A DNA stretch of 64,000 nucleotides from Aquimarina macrocephali JAMB N27 (lineage in GTDB: Bacteria > Bacteroidota > Bacteroidia > Flavobacteriales > Flavobacteriaceae). Positions within the stretch are counted from its first letter, which is position 1; every line of letters starts with the position of its first letter. The notes under the pieces are model-generated. The model was not told the DNA's origin, did no database searches, and was given only the letters and a program-made list of their open reading frames with translations. A program made the position numbers and the translations under genes. This document shows, in pieces, positions 1-8,025 of this stretch. The stretch covers positions 62,001 through 126,000 of the forward strand of contig NZ_JACA01000014.1 in assembly GCF_000520995.1 (NCBI RefSeq). The letters run 5' to 3'.

Positions 1-1
1 T

Positions 2-280
2 ATCGAAGAAGAATATGCAAAAACAAAACGCCACGGACATAGAAGCTTAACGGTTCTCGAAAAATCTATAGAACAACATGCTATAATGTGTGTACAAAAT
101 AGCGAAGATGTTTTTGATGCACGAATTTTAAGTAAACTTTTAGATCAAGATATAGAATTTCGTGTACGTAGATATTCTTATTGTATTAGTAAAAGTACTA
201 AAAACTATAGAGATTGGTTAGAGGAAGACTATAAGCGAAAATTGAGAGCTAAAATTAATCAGCTATTTATGGATGATTAA
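2..280 (+). CDS. C-terminal part of an unknown protein (cut by window edge)
   Basis: The reading frame is open from the first bases of the window through the TAA at 278-280, so this is the last 92 or so residues of a gene that starts upstream. The ATG at 86 is an internal Met, because the codons before it are open and look equally coding. The visible part is charged and probably helical, ends in LFMDD, and has no motif I recognise. It converges on the reductase gene with a gap of 6 bases. No function is assigned. Confidence 0.6.
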   Translation: MEEEYAKTKRHGHRSLTVLEKSIEQHAIMCVQNSEDVFDARILSKLLDQDIEFRVRRYSYCISKSTKNYRDWLEEDYKRKLRAKINQLFMDD

Positions 281-286
281 TGGTAA

Positions 287-1321
287 TTATACTTTTACAA
301 TTAATTTCCCCATATTTTTACCATGGAAAAGCATATTAAGAGCACTGGGCAGGTTTTCAAACCCTTCAATGATTGTTTCTTTATATTTTAATGATTTACT
401 GATTACCCATGGAGTCATTTCTTTAAGCATTTGATCCATTTTATGGTTGTAATCTCTTGCTAATACTCCCTGTATTGTGGCTCTCTTATATAGTAGTTTA
501 TGTAAAAACCGAGGCCCTAATTCTGGATTGTCCAGCCCTCCTGAATATTGTGAAATTTGACCGCAAATTATGATCCTTGCATTAATATTTATTAGTTCGA
601 ATATAGCATCGGTGATAAAGCCTCCTACATTATCATAATATATATCTATTCCTTCTGGGCATATTCTAGAAAGTTCATTTTTCATTTCTATAGCCGAGGG
701 GTGTTTTTTATAGTTAATTATAGCATCTACCCCCAATTCATCTTGTAGATATTTGGTTTTTTTATCTGATCCTGCTATACCTACCACTTTACATCCTTTT
801 AATTTTGCTATCTGTACAACAATTTGTCCAACTGCTCCAGAGGCACCTGACACGACAATGGTTTCTCCTGTTTTAGGTTTTCCAGCTTCAATTAATCCAA
901 AATATGCAATACGTGCAGGCATTCCTAAGACTCCTAATGCAGTGGTTACAGAGGTTTGGTTTGGGTCTAATTTCCGAAGACTATTAACCTCTGCAATAGC
1001 ATATTCTTGCCAACCTGTGTATGATAATACCCAATCACCAATTTTAAGAGAGGTATTAGAATCATTTATAGCTATTATTTGGCCAACTACCGCTCCGCCT
1101 TGAACAATATTTAAAGGGTGGGGGCTTTCCCAAGTATTTTTATTGGATTGTTGAATACGCATATATGGATCAATACTAAAAAATTCTGATTTAATTAGTA
1201 CTTCACCAGGTTTAAGATAAGACATAGAAATGGTTCCCTCTTTCATGGTATAATGACTATTATCTACTATCTCTTCTGGTCTTTTTGTATAGATACACTG
1301 CCGGTTTCTTAATGTTGTCAT
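287..1321 (-). CDS. NADP-dependent MDR-family oxidoreductase (PTGR/CurA-like)
   Basis: This is a 344-residue zinc-free medium-chain dehydrogenase/reductase of the leukotriene B4 dehydrogenase/CurA/YncB type, which reduces alkenal or enone double bonds with NADPH. The Rossmann nucleotide loop SGASGAVGQ lies at residues 158-166, a GSDKK stretch that fits NADP binding at about 184-188, and YYDNVGG at 228-234, all typical of the family. Full family length is present and no zinc-ligand cluster is seen. It is the last gene of a leftward run that starts at the cupin gene, 29 bases after the racemase gene. The substrate is unknown; a detoxification role is inferred from the family. Confidence 0.9.
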   Translation of the reverse strand: MTTLRNRQCIYTKRPEEIVDNSHYTMKEGTISMSYLKPGEVLIKSEFFSIDPYMRIQQSNKNTWESPHPLNIVQGGAVVGQIIAINDSNTSLKIGDWVLSYTGWQEYAIAEVNSLRKLDPNQTSVTTALGVLGMPARIAYFGLIEAGKPKTGETIVVSGASGAVGQIVVQIAKLKGCKVVGIAGSDKKTKYLQDELGVDAIINYKKHPSAIEMKNELSRICPEGIDIYYDNVGGFITDAIFELININARIIICGQISQYSGGLDNPELGPRFLHKLLYKRATIQGVLARDYNHKMDQMLKEMTPWVISKSLKYKETIIEGFENLPSALNMLFHGKNMGKLIVKV

Positions 1322-1350
1322 ATAATTATTATCAGATGTAATAGGTTATA

Positions 1351-2043
1351 TTAATATTGTAAGGCTATTTCAACGGCACTTTCTGCATGAATTTTTGTGG
1401 TATCAAATACTGGAATATCAACATCATCTTGTTTGATCAATAACGGTATTTCTGTACATCCTAAAATTACACCTTCTGCACCTTCATGCTCTAATGCTTT
1501 TATAATTCGTTTGAATTCTTCTCTAGAACTATCTTTAATGTTTCCGAGTACCAGTTCTTTATATATTACCTCATGAATAAGTTCCCGATCATTTTGATTT
1601 GGAAGTATTATTTCAATATCAAACTCTTTTAAGATGTTTCTGTAAAAATCTCTCTCCATCGTAAATTTGGTACCTAGGAGAGCCAACTTTTTTAATCCTT
1701 TAGATTTAATGTTTTTACCCGTAGCACTTGCAATATGTAGAAAAGGGACTGAAGTATTTTTAATCATTTCTTCACTACATAAATGCATTGTGTTTGTACA
1801 TAGAATTATCAAATCTGCTCCAGCGTTTTCTAATTGTTTTGTGGATTTTATCATTAATTTGTTTAATCCGTCCCAATCATCTTTACGTTGTAAGTTTTCG
1901 ATTTCGGAAAAATCAACCGAAGCCAAAATACACTTGGCAGAATGAAAACCTCCGAGAAGTTTTTTTGCACGTTTATTAATCAATTCATAATAGAGAGCTG
2001 ATGATTCCCAGCTCATTCCTCCAATCAATCCTATAGTTTTCAT
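1351..2043 (-). CDS. Aspartate/glutamate racemase family protein
   Basis: A cofactor-independent amino-acid racemase family protein. The N-terminal KTIGLIGGMSWESS motif and the two catalytic Cys regions, CTNTMH (Cys82) and GCTEIP (Cys196), are intact, so a two-base Cys/Cys racemisation mechanism is expected. I chose the ATG at 2043, which gives 230 residues starting right before KTIGLIGG; the longer frame opens with TTG at 2058 and adds residues unlike the family. It lies between the PhzF-like and reductase genes in the same leftward run. Whether it acts on Asp, Glu or another substrate cannot be read from the sequence. Confidence 0.9.
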   Translation of the reverse strand: MKTIGLIGGMSWESSALYYELINKRAKKLLGGFHSAKCILASVDFSEIENLQRKDDWDGLNKLMIKSTKQLENAGADLIILCTNTMHLCSEEMIKNTSVPFLHIASATGKNIKSKGLKKLALLGTKFTMERDFYRNILKEFDIEIILPNQNDRELIHEVIYKELVLGNIKDSSREEFKRIIKALEHEGAEGVILGCTEIPLLIKQDDVDIPVFDTTKIHAESAVEIALQY

Positions 2044-2115
2044 AAGCATAAATTTCAAAGAGTACTACTCATTTTTTTAAGTATTCTGATTTTATTTCAA
2101 TGACAATTCCTGGGA

Positions 2116-2901
2116 TTATATTTCAATTTCTCCGATCAAGTATGGAACCGAGTGCCCGCTAAGGAAAACACGGTTTCCATCTAGTTTGCAATCTAATTCT
2201 CCTCTACGAGCAGATAATTGTTGAGCTTTAAGTTTGTTTTTTCCTAGTTTTTTAGCCCAAAACGGTACCAGAGAAGTATGAGCAGAACCTGTAACAGGAT
2301 CTTCGGGCTGAATAATACCATTTGCATCAAATACACGAGAAACAAAATCAGCATGTTTTCCTTCAGCAGTGATAATGATACATAAATAGGGTAGATCCTT
2401 AAGTAAATCGAGTTTAGGGTTCTCATTTAATATTTCTTCTTCAGATGAAAGCGTGATTACCAAATCACGAGCAGCAAAAGTAGCAATAGGTTTTGCATTA
2501 AGAGCCTGGTATATTTCAGAAGGAATTTCAATAGGTTCTGGTGGTCTGGAAGGAAAATCTAGTGTAATTGCTCCATTGTCTTCTTTTTTGGCTTTTAGAA
2601 TCCCACTTTTTGAAGAAAATGTAATTTCGTTGATAGAAGAATCAATATAGTTAAAGATTACATATGCCGATGCAAGTGTAGCATGACCGCACAAGTCAAT
2701 TTCGGCATGAGGCATAAACCATCTTATTTCATAGATGTCGTCCTTTTTTACAAAATATCCTGTTTCTGCTAAATTGTTTTCTACTGCAATGTTCTGTAAA
2801 GTTTTGTCGTCTAGCCAATGTGGTAAATGACATATTGCAGCAGGATTACCTCCAAATAAGGTTTTGGTAAAAGCATCGATTTGGTACATTGAAATTTTCA
2901 T
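2116..2901 (-). CDS. PhzF family isomerase
   Basis: A 261-residue PhzF-like protein of the diaminopimelate-epimerase fold. The start (YQIDAFTKTLFGGNPAAIC), the region around the expected catalytic Glu46 (NNLAETGYF), GHATL at 72-76 and the late DPVTGSAH motif are all present, and the length is normal. Outside true phenazine clusters these proteins are isomerases or epimerases of unknown substrate, and no other phenazine gene is here, so a phenazine role is not supported. It starts 19 bases after the SDR gene and is followed by the racemase gene, which suggests a shared amino-acid-like substrate (inference). Confidence 0.92.
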   Translation of the reverse strand: MKISMYQIDAFTKTLFGGNPAAICHLPHWLDDKTLQNIAVENNLAETGYFVKKDDIYEIRWFMPHAEIDLCGHATLASAYVIFNYIDSSINEITFSSKSGILKAKKEDNGAITLDFPSRPPEPIEIPSEIYQALNAKPIATFAARDLVITLSSEEEILNENPKLDLLKDLPYLCIIITAEGKHADFVSRVFDANGIIQPEDPVTGSAHTSLVPFWAKKLGKNKLKAQQLSARRGELDCKLDGNRVFLSGHSVPYLIGEIEI

Positions 2902-2920
2902 GAGCCTAAATGTTTTATTT

Positions 2921-3520
2921 TTAATATTTTTTATAAATAGTACCTGTGTTATTGTTATTAAATATTTGTTTGTAGCTATCCACTACATCTTTAATATGAA
3001 CCGGATAGTATCCTGCAAATTTTTGATCCTCTGGAAAATCTCCTGCTATAGCACCAGGAGCAACAACATTTAACCTAATTCCACGATCTAATTCTTTTGA
3101 TGCGGCATTAACAAAACTATGCAAAGCACCATTTACTAGTGATAATCCTACGGCATTGGGTTCATAATGTTCTGCCAGAATACCAGTTGTTAAAGTTATT
3201 GAGGCATTGTCATTTACATAATCTTTTGCTATATGCACAAGGTTAACTTGTCCCATTAATTTACTGTGTATCCCGATATAATAATCATCTTCTGTTAATT
3301 CTGATAATGGTTTCCACGAAGCTGTACCTGCTGCATTAATTACTGCATCTATTTTTGGTAGTTTTTCAAATAGCGTTTTTATAGATGCTTTATCTGTAAT
3401 GTCAATAGGGTAGGACTTGCTATTTCGATGAGCACCAAATACATCACTATACTCATTTTTGAGAGTGTTATAAATCGCACTACCTATTGTTCCGGTAGCA
3501 CCAATAACTAAGATTTTCAT
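2921..3520 (-). CDS. Short-chain dehydrogenase/reductase (SDR) family protein
   Basis: A 199-residue SDR protein with the N-terminal nucleotide-binding motif GATGTIG at residues 7-13 and the NAAG motif (VINAAGTASW). It is shorter than the usual 240-280 residues. At the place of the YxxxK catalytic motif it has a SLVNGAL stretch, a variant known in short bacterial SDRs, so ordinary alcohol dehydrogenase chemistry should not be assumed. It lies 11 bases after the cupin gene and 19 before the PhzF-like gene, so the genes are probably co-transcribed. Confidence 0.88.
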   Translation of the reverse strand: MKILVIGATGTIGSAIYNTLKNEYSDVFGAHRNSKSYPIDITDKASIKTLFEKLPKIDAVINAAGTASWKPLSELTEDDYYIGIHSKLMGQVNLVHIAKDYVNDNASITLTTGILAEHYEPNAVGLSLVNGALHSFVNAASKELDRGIRLNVVAPGAIAGDFPEDQKFAGYYPVHIKDVVDSYKQIFNNNNTGTIYKKY

Positions 3521-3531
3521 AAGCTTTCCTT

Positions 3532-3897
3532 TTAGATAGTTTCTAATTTATCTTGTGTCAAATTTCCAGGAGTATTACCTGTATTGATTGTAGTATTGGG
3601 TTCGAAGAGCATTACAGAAACTTCTTCATCTGCTACAGGTCTATGTTCTGTTCCTTTTGGGATGATCAAAAATTCATTAGGTTTTAAAAGTACCGTCCGA
3701 TCACGAAATTCCATTTTGAATTCACCATTTACAACATAAAACATTTCATCTTCGTTATCATGTTTATGCCATACAAACTCACCTTTAAACTTCACTAATT
3801 TTACATGTTGTCCATTAAGTTCTCCAACAATTCGAGGGTTCCAATGATCAGAAAAGAGAGATAATTTGTCGTCGATGTTTACTTTTTCTATTTTCAT
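3532..3897 (-). CDS. Cupin domain protein
   Basis: A 121-residue single-domain cupin. The first metal-binding motif is visible as HKHDNEDEMFYV (His44, His46, Glu51) and the second as PKGTEHRP (His85), so a mononuclear metal site is likely. There is no signal peptide, so it is cytoplasmic. It is the first gene after the ArsR regulator gene, with 49 bases between them, and its start lies 13 bases from an inverted repeat that matches the one in front of the regulator. Cupins of this size can be small enzymes or binding proteins; the role is unknown. Confidence 0.9.
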   Translation of the reverse strand: MKIEKVNIDDKLSLFSDHWNPRIVGELNGQHVKLVKFKGEFVWHKHDNEDEMFYVVNGEFKMEFRDRTVLLKPNEFLIIPKGTEHRPVADEEVSVMLFEPNTTINTGNTPGNLTQDKLETI

Positions 3898-3910
3898 TTT
3901 TATATTATTA

Positions 3911-3932
3911 TATATTTAATTTTGTAAATATG
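3911..3932 (-). promoter_or_regulatory. Candidate ArsR operator in front of the cupin operon
   Basis: Eight-base arms TATATTTA and TAAATATG face each other across 6 bases, with one arm mismatch. The site lies 13 bases before the cupin start. Apart from 2 of 22 bases it is the same sequence as the site in front of the regulator gene at 4271-4292. Confidence 0.55.
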
Positions 3933-3946
3933 TTTACCTAAATTTT

Positions 3947-4258
3947 TTATAGCTCTTTATTTATGGCTTCTAAAAATTCTTTGATTACAAGTTCATTCCT
4001 TTTAAAATATGTCCATTTTCCATGTCTTGTGGTAATTAATAAACCAGCTTTATACATACCGGTTAAATAATGAGATATAGTAGGTTGTGATAAACCTGAT
4101 TTATCTTTAATATGCTGACCACATACACCATCATTAAAATGTCCAAGATCTTTATGAGGAGGGAAATTGGCTTCTGGGTCTTTTAACCATTTTAGTATAT
4201 CTAAACGAGTGGCATTAGATATGGCTTTATTTATTTGAAGTATTCTTTCATTATTCAT
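3947..4258 (-). CDS. ArsR-type winged-helix transcriptional regulator
   Basis: A 103-residue DNA-binding repressor-like protein with the ArsR pattern ISNATRLDILKWL near the N-terminus, recognition helix GLSQPTISHYL and a wing around TTRHGKWTYFK. I chose the ATG at 4258, which gives MNNERILQ; the longer frame adds only five residues inside the probable promoter. It carries one Cys (DGVCGQH) but no clear metal-binding pair, so metal sensing is not supported. It precedes the five-gene cupin operon in the same direction, and the matching inverted repeats in front of both suggest that it controls itself and the operon. Confidence 0.9.
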   Translation of the reverse strand: MNNERILQINKAISNATRLDILKWLKDPEANFPPHKDLGHFNDGVCGQHIKDKSGLSQPTISHYLTGMYKAGLLITTRHGKWTYFKRNELVIKEFLEAINKEL

Positions 4259-4262
4259 GTAA

Positions 4263-4292
4263 CAAATATACATATTTAATTTTATAAATATG
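4263..4292 (-). promoter_or_regulatory. Promoter -7 box and operator of the ArsR gene
   Basis: On the minus strand TATATTTG (4270-4263) matches the Bacteroidetes -7 box TAnnTTTG and ends 4 bases before the ATG at 4258, so the transcript would have almost no leader. I see no good -33 box at the usual distance. Next to it, 4271-4292 is a perfect inverted repeat (CATATTTA, 6 bases, TAAATATG), placed where a bound repressor would block the polymerase. Confidence 0.5.
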
Positions 4293-4488
4293 TTACAAAT
4301 ATTTTTTATGGACTGTTTTATAATAAATAGTTACTTTTTTGTTATTTATGTATTTGATAATCAGTGTTTTGTGAAATAATGCAATTTTGTTGTGTAACAA
4401 AACAAAGCAATGTTCGTCTAGTAAGTGTAGGCAGTAAAGAAATGAATAGTTTCTTGAAGACAAGCAAATTAGTTTTAACGATACCTAT

Positions 4489-4532
4489 AGAGCGCGTATC
4501 TTGATATTTCTTGAGATAGGTGCTTTTAAAAA
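4489..4532 (+). repeat. Degenerate copy of a hairpin repeat
   Basis: AGCGCGTATCT and AGATAGGTGCT can pair imperfectly around the loop and are followed by TTTTA. The order of words (AGCG..TATC, TTGATA, TTCTTGAGAT, GTGCTTTT) matches the second hairpin about 122 bases downstream. Confidence 0.4.
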
Positions 4533-4610
4533 AGGTTTTATTTGCTTTAAACCAATCATAGAATTGAGTTTTTATATTTAAAAGAACTCTTGATTCAAAC
4601 AATATAAATA

Positions 4611-4652
4611 AGAGCGTTTATCCTGATACATCTTGGGATGGATGCTTTTTTT
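4611..4652 (+). terminator. Hairpin with T-run, second copy of the repeat
   Basis: AGCGTTTATCC can pair with GGATGGATGCT using G-T pairs, followed by seven T. It has the form of an intrinsic terminator on the plus strand, though no plus-strand gene ends just before it. Confidence 0.45.
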
Positions 4653-4796
4653 ATGACTATTCTGATATTAAACAGTACTTTTTTTGAGTTTTTTCTGTAT
4701 CCGGATATTGCGTAATTGTGTTACTTTTACTAAGATTAATATTCTGTAAACTAATCAATTAATATTGAAACTCATTAACCACAAATATTTACACAA

Positions 4797-4988
4797 ATGA
4801 AAATTATCTTAAATCTGGATGGCGTAAAAGCTCTGAGTAAAGAGGAGCAAAGCAAAATCTCTGGTGCAAGACGTTACGCATGTACACAAAGAGGTAGAAT
4901 GTGTTGCGAAAATGCTCCTGGGGGTCCATTCTGTGAAGCTGGTATCTGTATTGGTATTGGCGGATCTGGAGGCTGCCTCTGGTATTGA
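4797..4988 (+). CDS. Cys-rich peptide with a Bacteroidetes-type leader; possible RiPP or bacteriocin precursor
   Basis: A 63-residue peptide. The first 24 residues (MKIILNLDGVKALSKEEQSK followed by ISGA) look like the leader of Bacteroidetes natural-product precursors of the GG-leader type, which usually end in GG or GA before the cleavage site. The remaining 39 residues hold six Cys (29, 36, 37, 46, 51, 60), many Gly and a C-terminal LWY, which suggests an exported disulphide-bonded or modified peptide. A strong terminator follows, so it is a single-gene unit. No C39 peptidase, transporter or modifying enzyme lies next to it. The leader call rests on pattern recognition; the function is unknown. 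Confidence 0.65.
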   Translation: MKIILNLDGVKALSKEEQSKISGARRYACTQRGRMCCENAPGGPFCEAGICIGIGGSGGCLWY

Positions 4989-5011
4989 TCATTACTTAAG
5001 AAACAATTTTA

Positions 5012-5046
5012 AAAACGAGACTGTAATTAAACAGTCTCGTTTTTTT
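5012..5046 (+). terminator. Intrinsic terminator of the peptide gene
   Basis: A perfect 13-base stem (AAAACGAGACTGT with ACAGTCTCGTTTT) around a 6-base loop runs into a T tract. It may also serve the M28 peptidase gene, which ends at 5085 from the other side. Confidence 0.9.
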
Positions 5047-5084
5047 GTATCAATTCTAATTGAATATTCTTAATTTGATACTAA

Positions 5085-6638
5085 TTAGTTTTGTCCTCCT
5101 TTTCTGTTTGGACTTCTTAATTCTGGCCAGATACGTTGTTTCTGGGTACGTTTATTTATAGGTAATATACTTTTTTCTCTCGAAGTTTTTTTAGGGTCTT
5201 CACTAGCTTTATATGCCAGAATTGCAGTTAGAATTACATTATTAAGTACATCATCAAATATAATTTTATCGTATGTATCACGATTTGTATGCCAAGTATA
5301 ATTCCAGTACGACCAATTAAGTGAACTTAATGAAAACGCAGGAGCTCCGGCTGATACGAAAGAAGCATAATCAGAACCACCTCCGCCAGGAGTTCCTGGG
5401 AAAGTAGTTTCTATATGCTTAGTGATGTTTTCGGGAACTGCTTCTAGCCATTTTCCTAAATAATCATAAGAATGCAGGAATCCTTGTCCTGATAAGCGAA
5501 CTACACGCCCTGTACCGTTATCCTGATTAAATAAGGCTTGCACACCTGAAACAATTTTTGGATGATCTTCAACAAAAGCTCGTGACCCGTTCAAACCTTG
5601 TTCTTCACTTCCCCAAAGTCCTATAAGTATGGTACGTTTAGGGTTTGGATATATTTTTTTGAGGATACGTGCAGCTTCCATCATGGTTATGGTTCCTGTT
5701 CCATTATCTGTAGCTCCAGTACCTCCATCCCATGAATCGAAATGTGCAGAAAGAATAATATACTCGTCAGGTTTTTCGGTTCCTTTTATTTCTGCAATCG
5801 TATTGAATGTAGGCATCATTCCTAGTTCTTTGGATTCTGATGTGATCTTTATTTTTGGTTTAGAACCATGTTCTACAAGGCGATATAACATTCCGTAATC
5901 TTCCAATGACAAATCTACTGTGGGTATTTTTTTTGTTCGGGCACTAAATATTTTGTTAACTCCAAACCCTCTGGACCAATTACTTTGTGCTATTCCTACA
6001 GCACCAGCTTTTTCTAAAGCAGGGGCGAGAGTTCGACGATTATATCCGGTTTTTTTAATGTTTTCTCTCCATGCTTTTGTTTGCTGATTTCTTTGTTCTT
6101 TCATTTTTTTGAACGACTCTTCTGTAGCAAATTCTTCCCAATTATAGTCAGGCCTCCCTGTGGGTTGATTCATAGATGTCATTACAATTTTACCTTTTAC
6201 ATTGGGTAACCATTTCTGAAAAGTAATCGAATCTTTTACTTCGGGAATAACAATTAACTCGGCAACAACACCATTACTACCAGTACCAGGACTCCAAGCT
6301 AATTGTGTACCTTCAAGAGATTTTACCCAAGGAGATACCATATCAATGTGGGTGGTTCCTCGTTCCCATCCACGCCATTCTCCCCATTTTTCATTTCTGG
6401 CATCAATTCCCCAGGTTTTATATTTTGCAACAGCCCAATTATGCGCTTGTTGCATTTGTGGAGTGCCGACTAACCTAGGACCAATACCATCCATAAGCTC
6501 ATGTGCCAATTCTTTTAATTGAGAACTTTCTGTTGCTTCTTTAATAATTTTTTCGATTAATGGATCTTTACCCTGAGCCGATGCGACAAAACAAGAAAGA
6601 TACATTGTAATTGCGATAAGTGTGAGTATGCGTTTCAT
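5085..6638 (-). CDS. Secreted M28 family zinc aminopeptidase
   Basis: A 517-residue exported peptidase. The signal peptide covers about residues 1-21 (hydrophobic stretch ending CFVASAQG). The middle part contains a protease-associated-like region, and the catalytic M28 domain starts near 280. The co-catalytic zinc ligands are visible: His299 in SAHFDSWD, Asp311 in ATDNGTG, Glu345 and Glu346 in GSEEQG, an Asp in NQDNGTG, and a late His in TWHTNRDTYD. Such enzymes remove N-terminal residues from peptides in the periplasm or outside the cell. It converges with the peptide gene and stands alone, facing away from the divergent methyltransferase gene. Confidence 0.93.
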   Translation of the reverse strand: MKRILTLIAITMYLSCFVASAQGKDPLIEKIIKEATESSQLKELAHELMDGIGPRLVGTPQMQQAHNWAVAKYKTWGIDARNEKWGEWRGWERGTTHIDMVSPWVKSLEGTQLAWSPGTGSNGVVAELIVIPEVKDSITFQKWLPNVKGKIVMTSMNQPTGRPDYNWEEFATEESFKKMKEQRNQQTKAWRENIKKTGYNRRTLAPALEKAGAVGIAQSNWSRGFGVNKIFSARTKKIPTVDLSLEDYGMLYRLVEHGSKPKIKITSESKELGMMPTFNTIAEIKGTEKPDEYIILSAHFDSWDGGTGATDNGTGTITMMEAARILKKIYPNPKRTILIGLWGSEEQGLNGSRAFVEDHPKIVSGVQALFNQDNGTGRVVRLSGQGFLHSYDYLGKWLEAVPENITKHIETTFPGTPGGGGSDYASFVSAGAPAFSLSSLNWSYWNYTWHTNRDTYDKIIFDDVLNNVILTAILAYKASEDPKKTSREKSILPINKRTQKQRIWPELRSPNRKGGQN

Positions 6639-6763
6639 ATTGATTGGTTTTTATTCTCACAATTTAAACATATCAATATTTTCATGGTTTTTATTTAACA
6701 AAACCTTAATTCATTTAATGTAATCATTTTAGGAAAACAAAATAATCACTATCCTTGCATACG

Positions 6764-7978
6764 ATGAATATTGTTCCTGAAATAAAAACAAAAAGACTTG
6801 CTGTTAAGGTAAGACCTGCTGCAGAAAAGATAATAAAACAAGGGCATCCCTGGGTTTTTGAAGATAGTATTATAAAGCAAAATACAGAAGGAGAAGCAGG
6901 CGATCTGGTGATCGTTTATGATACTAAAAAAAATGTTTTTTTGGCTTGTGGTTTATATGACCCATATTCTCCTATACGTATTAAATTAATTCAATTTAGG
7001 AAAACAGCACAGATTAATGAAGAGTGGTTTGTCGAAAAAATTTCTGAGGCCTATAAAAAACGAACTCCTTTATTAGAAACTGATACAAATAGTTATAGAT
7101 TGCTATTTGGAGAGAATGATCATCTTCCTGGGTGTATTGCAGATGTATATGATCAAGTTCTGGTTATTAAGTTATATTCACATATTTGGTTTCCTTATTT
7201 AAACTGGATAGTAGAGCATCTGGTTGCTATATCAGGATGTAACTGTGTTGTACTTAGGTTAAGCAGACTATTACAGTCCAAAGGGGAAGTATATGATCTT
7301 AAGGATGGTCAGATAATCTATGGAGCTCTAGAAAATGAAGTTGTGGTTTTTAAAGAGCATGGAGTCCTATTTTCTGCAAATGTAATTAAAGGTCATAAAA
7401 CTGGATATTTTCTTGACCACCGTCATAATAGAAAAAGAGTAGGGGAGCTTGCTTATGGTAAAACTGTTTTGGATGTGTTTTCTTATGCTGGTGGATTTTC
7501 GGTTCATGCATTAAATGGTGGCGCAAAGGAAGTAATAAGTTTAGATATTAGTAAACAAGCTTTAGGTATGGCCAAAGAGAATGTTGCTTTAAATGTGCAT
7601 CAGGGAAAACATAGTGTTATAGTAGCGGATGCGTTTGAGGGATTACAGAAATTAATAGATCATAAAACTGTATTTGATATTGTAGTTATAGATCCTCCAT
7701 CATTTGCAAAAAGAGCAAGTGAAATTCATAAAGCGATGATTAGTTATGCTCGATTAGCAGAATTAGGATCACATTTAGTATCTTCTAATGGAATTTTGAT
7801 TTTGGCTTCCTGTTCTTCCAGAGTTTTGGCCGAGGACTTTTTTAAAATTTCTGAAGAGAATATCCTTAAATCAGGAAGAAGCTTTAGCTTATTAGAAAAG
7901 ACTGATCATGATATTGATCATCCCATTTCATTTCCTGAAGGAGCATATCTTAAATGTGGATATTATAGACTTGATTAA
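6764..7978 (+). CDS. Class I rRNA (cytosine-C5) methyltransferase, RlmI-like
   Basis: A 404-residue SAM-dependent methyltransferase of the RlmI/YccW type. An N-terminal PUA-like RNA-binding domain (about residues 10-85, with GHPWVFED) precedes a Rossmann methyltransferase domain with the SAM motif DVFSYAGGFSVHA and the catalytic motif IDPPSFAK. The late SCSSRV segment carries the second conserved Cys region. The ATG at 6764 is preferred over the TTG at 6755. By family it methylates 23S rRNA; the exact base is not shown by the sequence. It ends at a long perfect hairpin shared with the convergent gene. Confidence 0.9.
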   Translation: MNIVPEIKTKRLAVKVRPAAEKIIKQGHPWVFEDSIIKQNTEGEAGDLVIVYDTKKNVFLACGLYDPYSPIRIKLIQFRKTAQINEEWFVEKISEAYKKRTPLLETDTNSYRLLFGENDHLPGCIADVYDQVLVIKLYSHIWFPYLNWIVEHLVAISGCNCVVLRLSRLLQSKGEVYDLKDGQIIYGALENEVVVFKEHGVLFSANVIKGHKTGYFLDHRHNRKRVGELAYGKTVLDVFSYAGGFSVHALNGGAKEVISLDISKQALGMAKENVALNVHQGKHSVIVADAFEGLQKLIDHKTVFDIVVIDPPSFAKRASEIHKAMISYARLAELGSHLVSSNGILILASCSSRVLAEDFFKISEENILKSGRSFSLLEKTDHDIDHPISFPEGAYLKCGYYRLD

Positions 7979-8020
7979 AATAGTATCAGATTTGTTTTAT
8001 AAAACAAATCTGATACTATT
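7979..8020. terminator. Bidirectional intrinsic terminator
   Basis: A perfect 20-base inverted repeat (7979-7998 with 8001-8020) lies between two convergent genes, flanked by A runs on the left and T runs on the right, so it can end transcription from both sides. Confidence 0.93.
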
Positions 8021-8025
8021 TTTCT

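Larger units (their letters stand above)
4293..4796. other. Intergenic region without a supported gene
   Basis: About 500 bases lie between the regulator and the peptide gene. An 86-codon minus-strand frame (4342-4602) has no family motif and runs through a hairpin repeat, so I do not call it a gene. The region holds two related hairpins (4489-4532 and 4611-4652) and probably the promoter of the peptide gene, for which I see no good match to the consensus. Confidence 0.5.

Noticed and set aside
753..1103. A 116-codon frame on the plus strand inside the reductase gene
   Set aside because: It is antisense to a complete, well-conserved MDR gene and has no start context or motif of its own.
2116..2901. 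A phenazine biosynthesis cluster
   Set aside because: Only a PhzF-like gene is present. PhzF-like isomerases are common without any phenazine pathway, and no other phz gene is found.
4342..4602. An 86-codon open frame on the minus strand
   Set aside because: It has no family motif, runs through an imperfect hairpin repeat, and its residue make-up does not look like the real genes around it.
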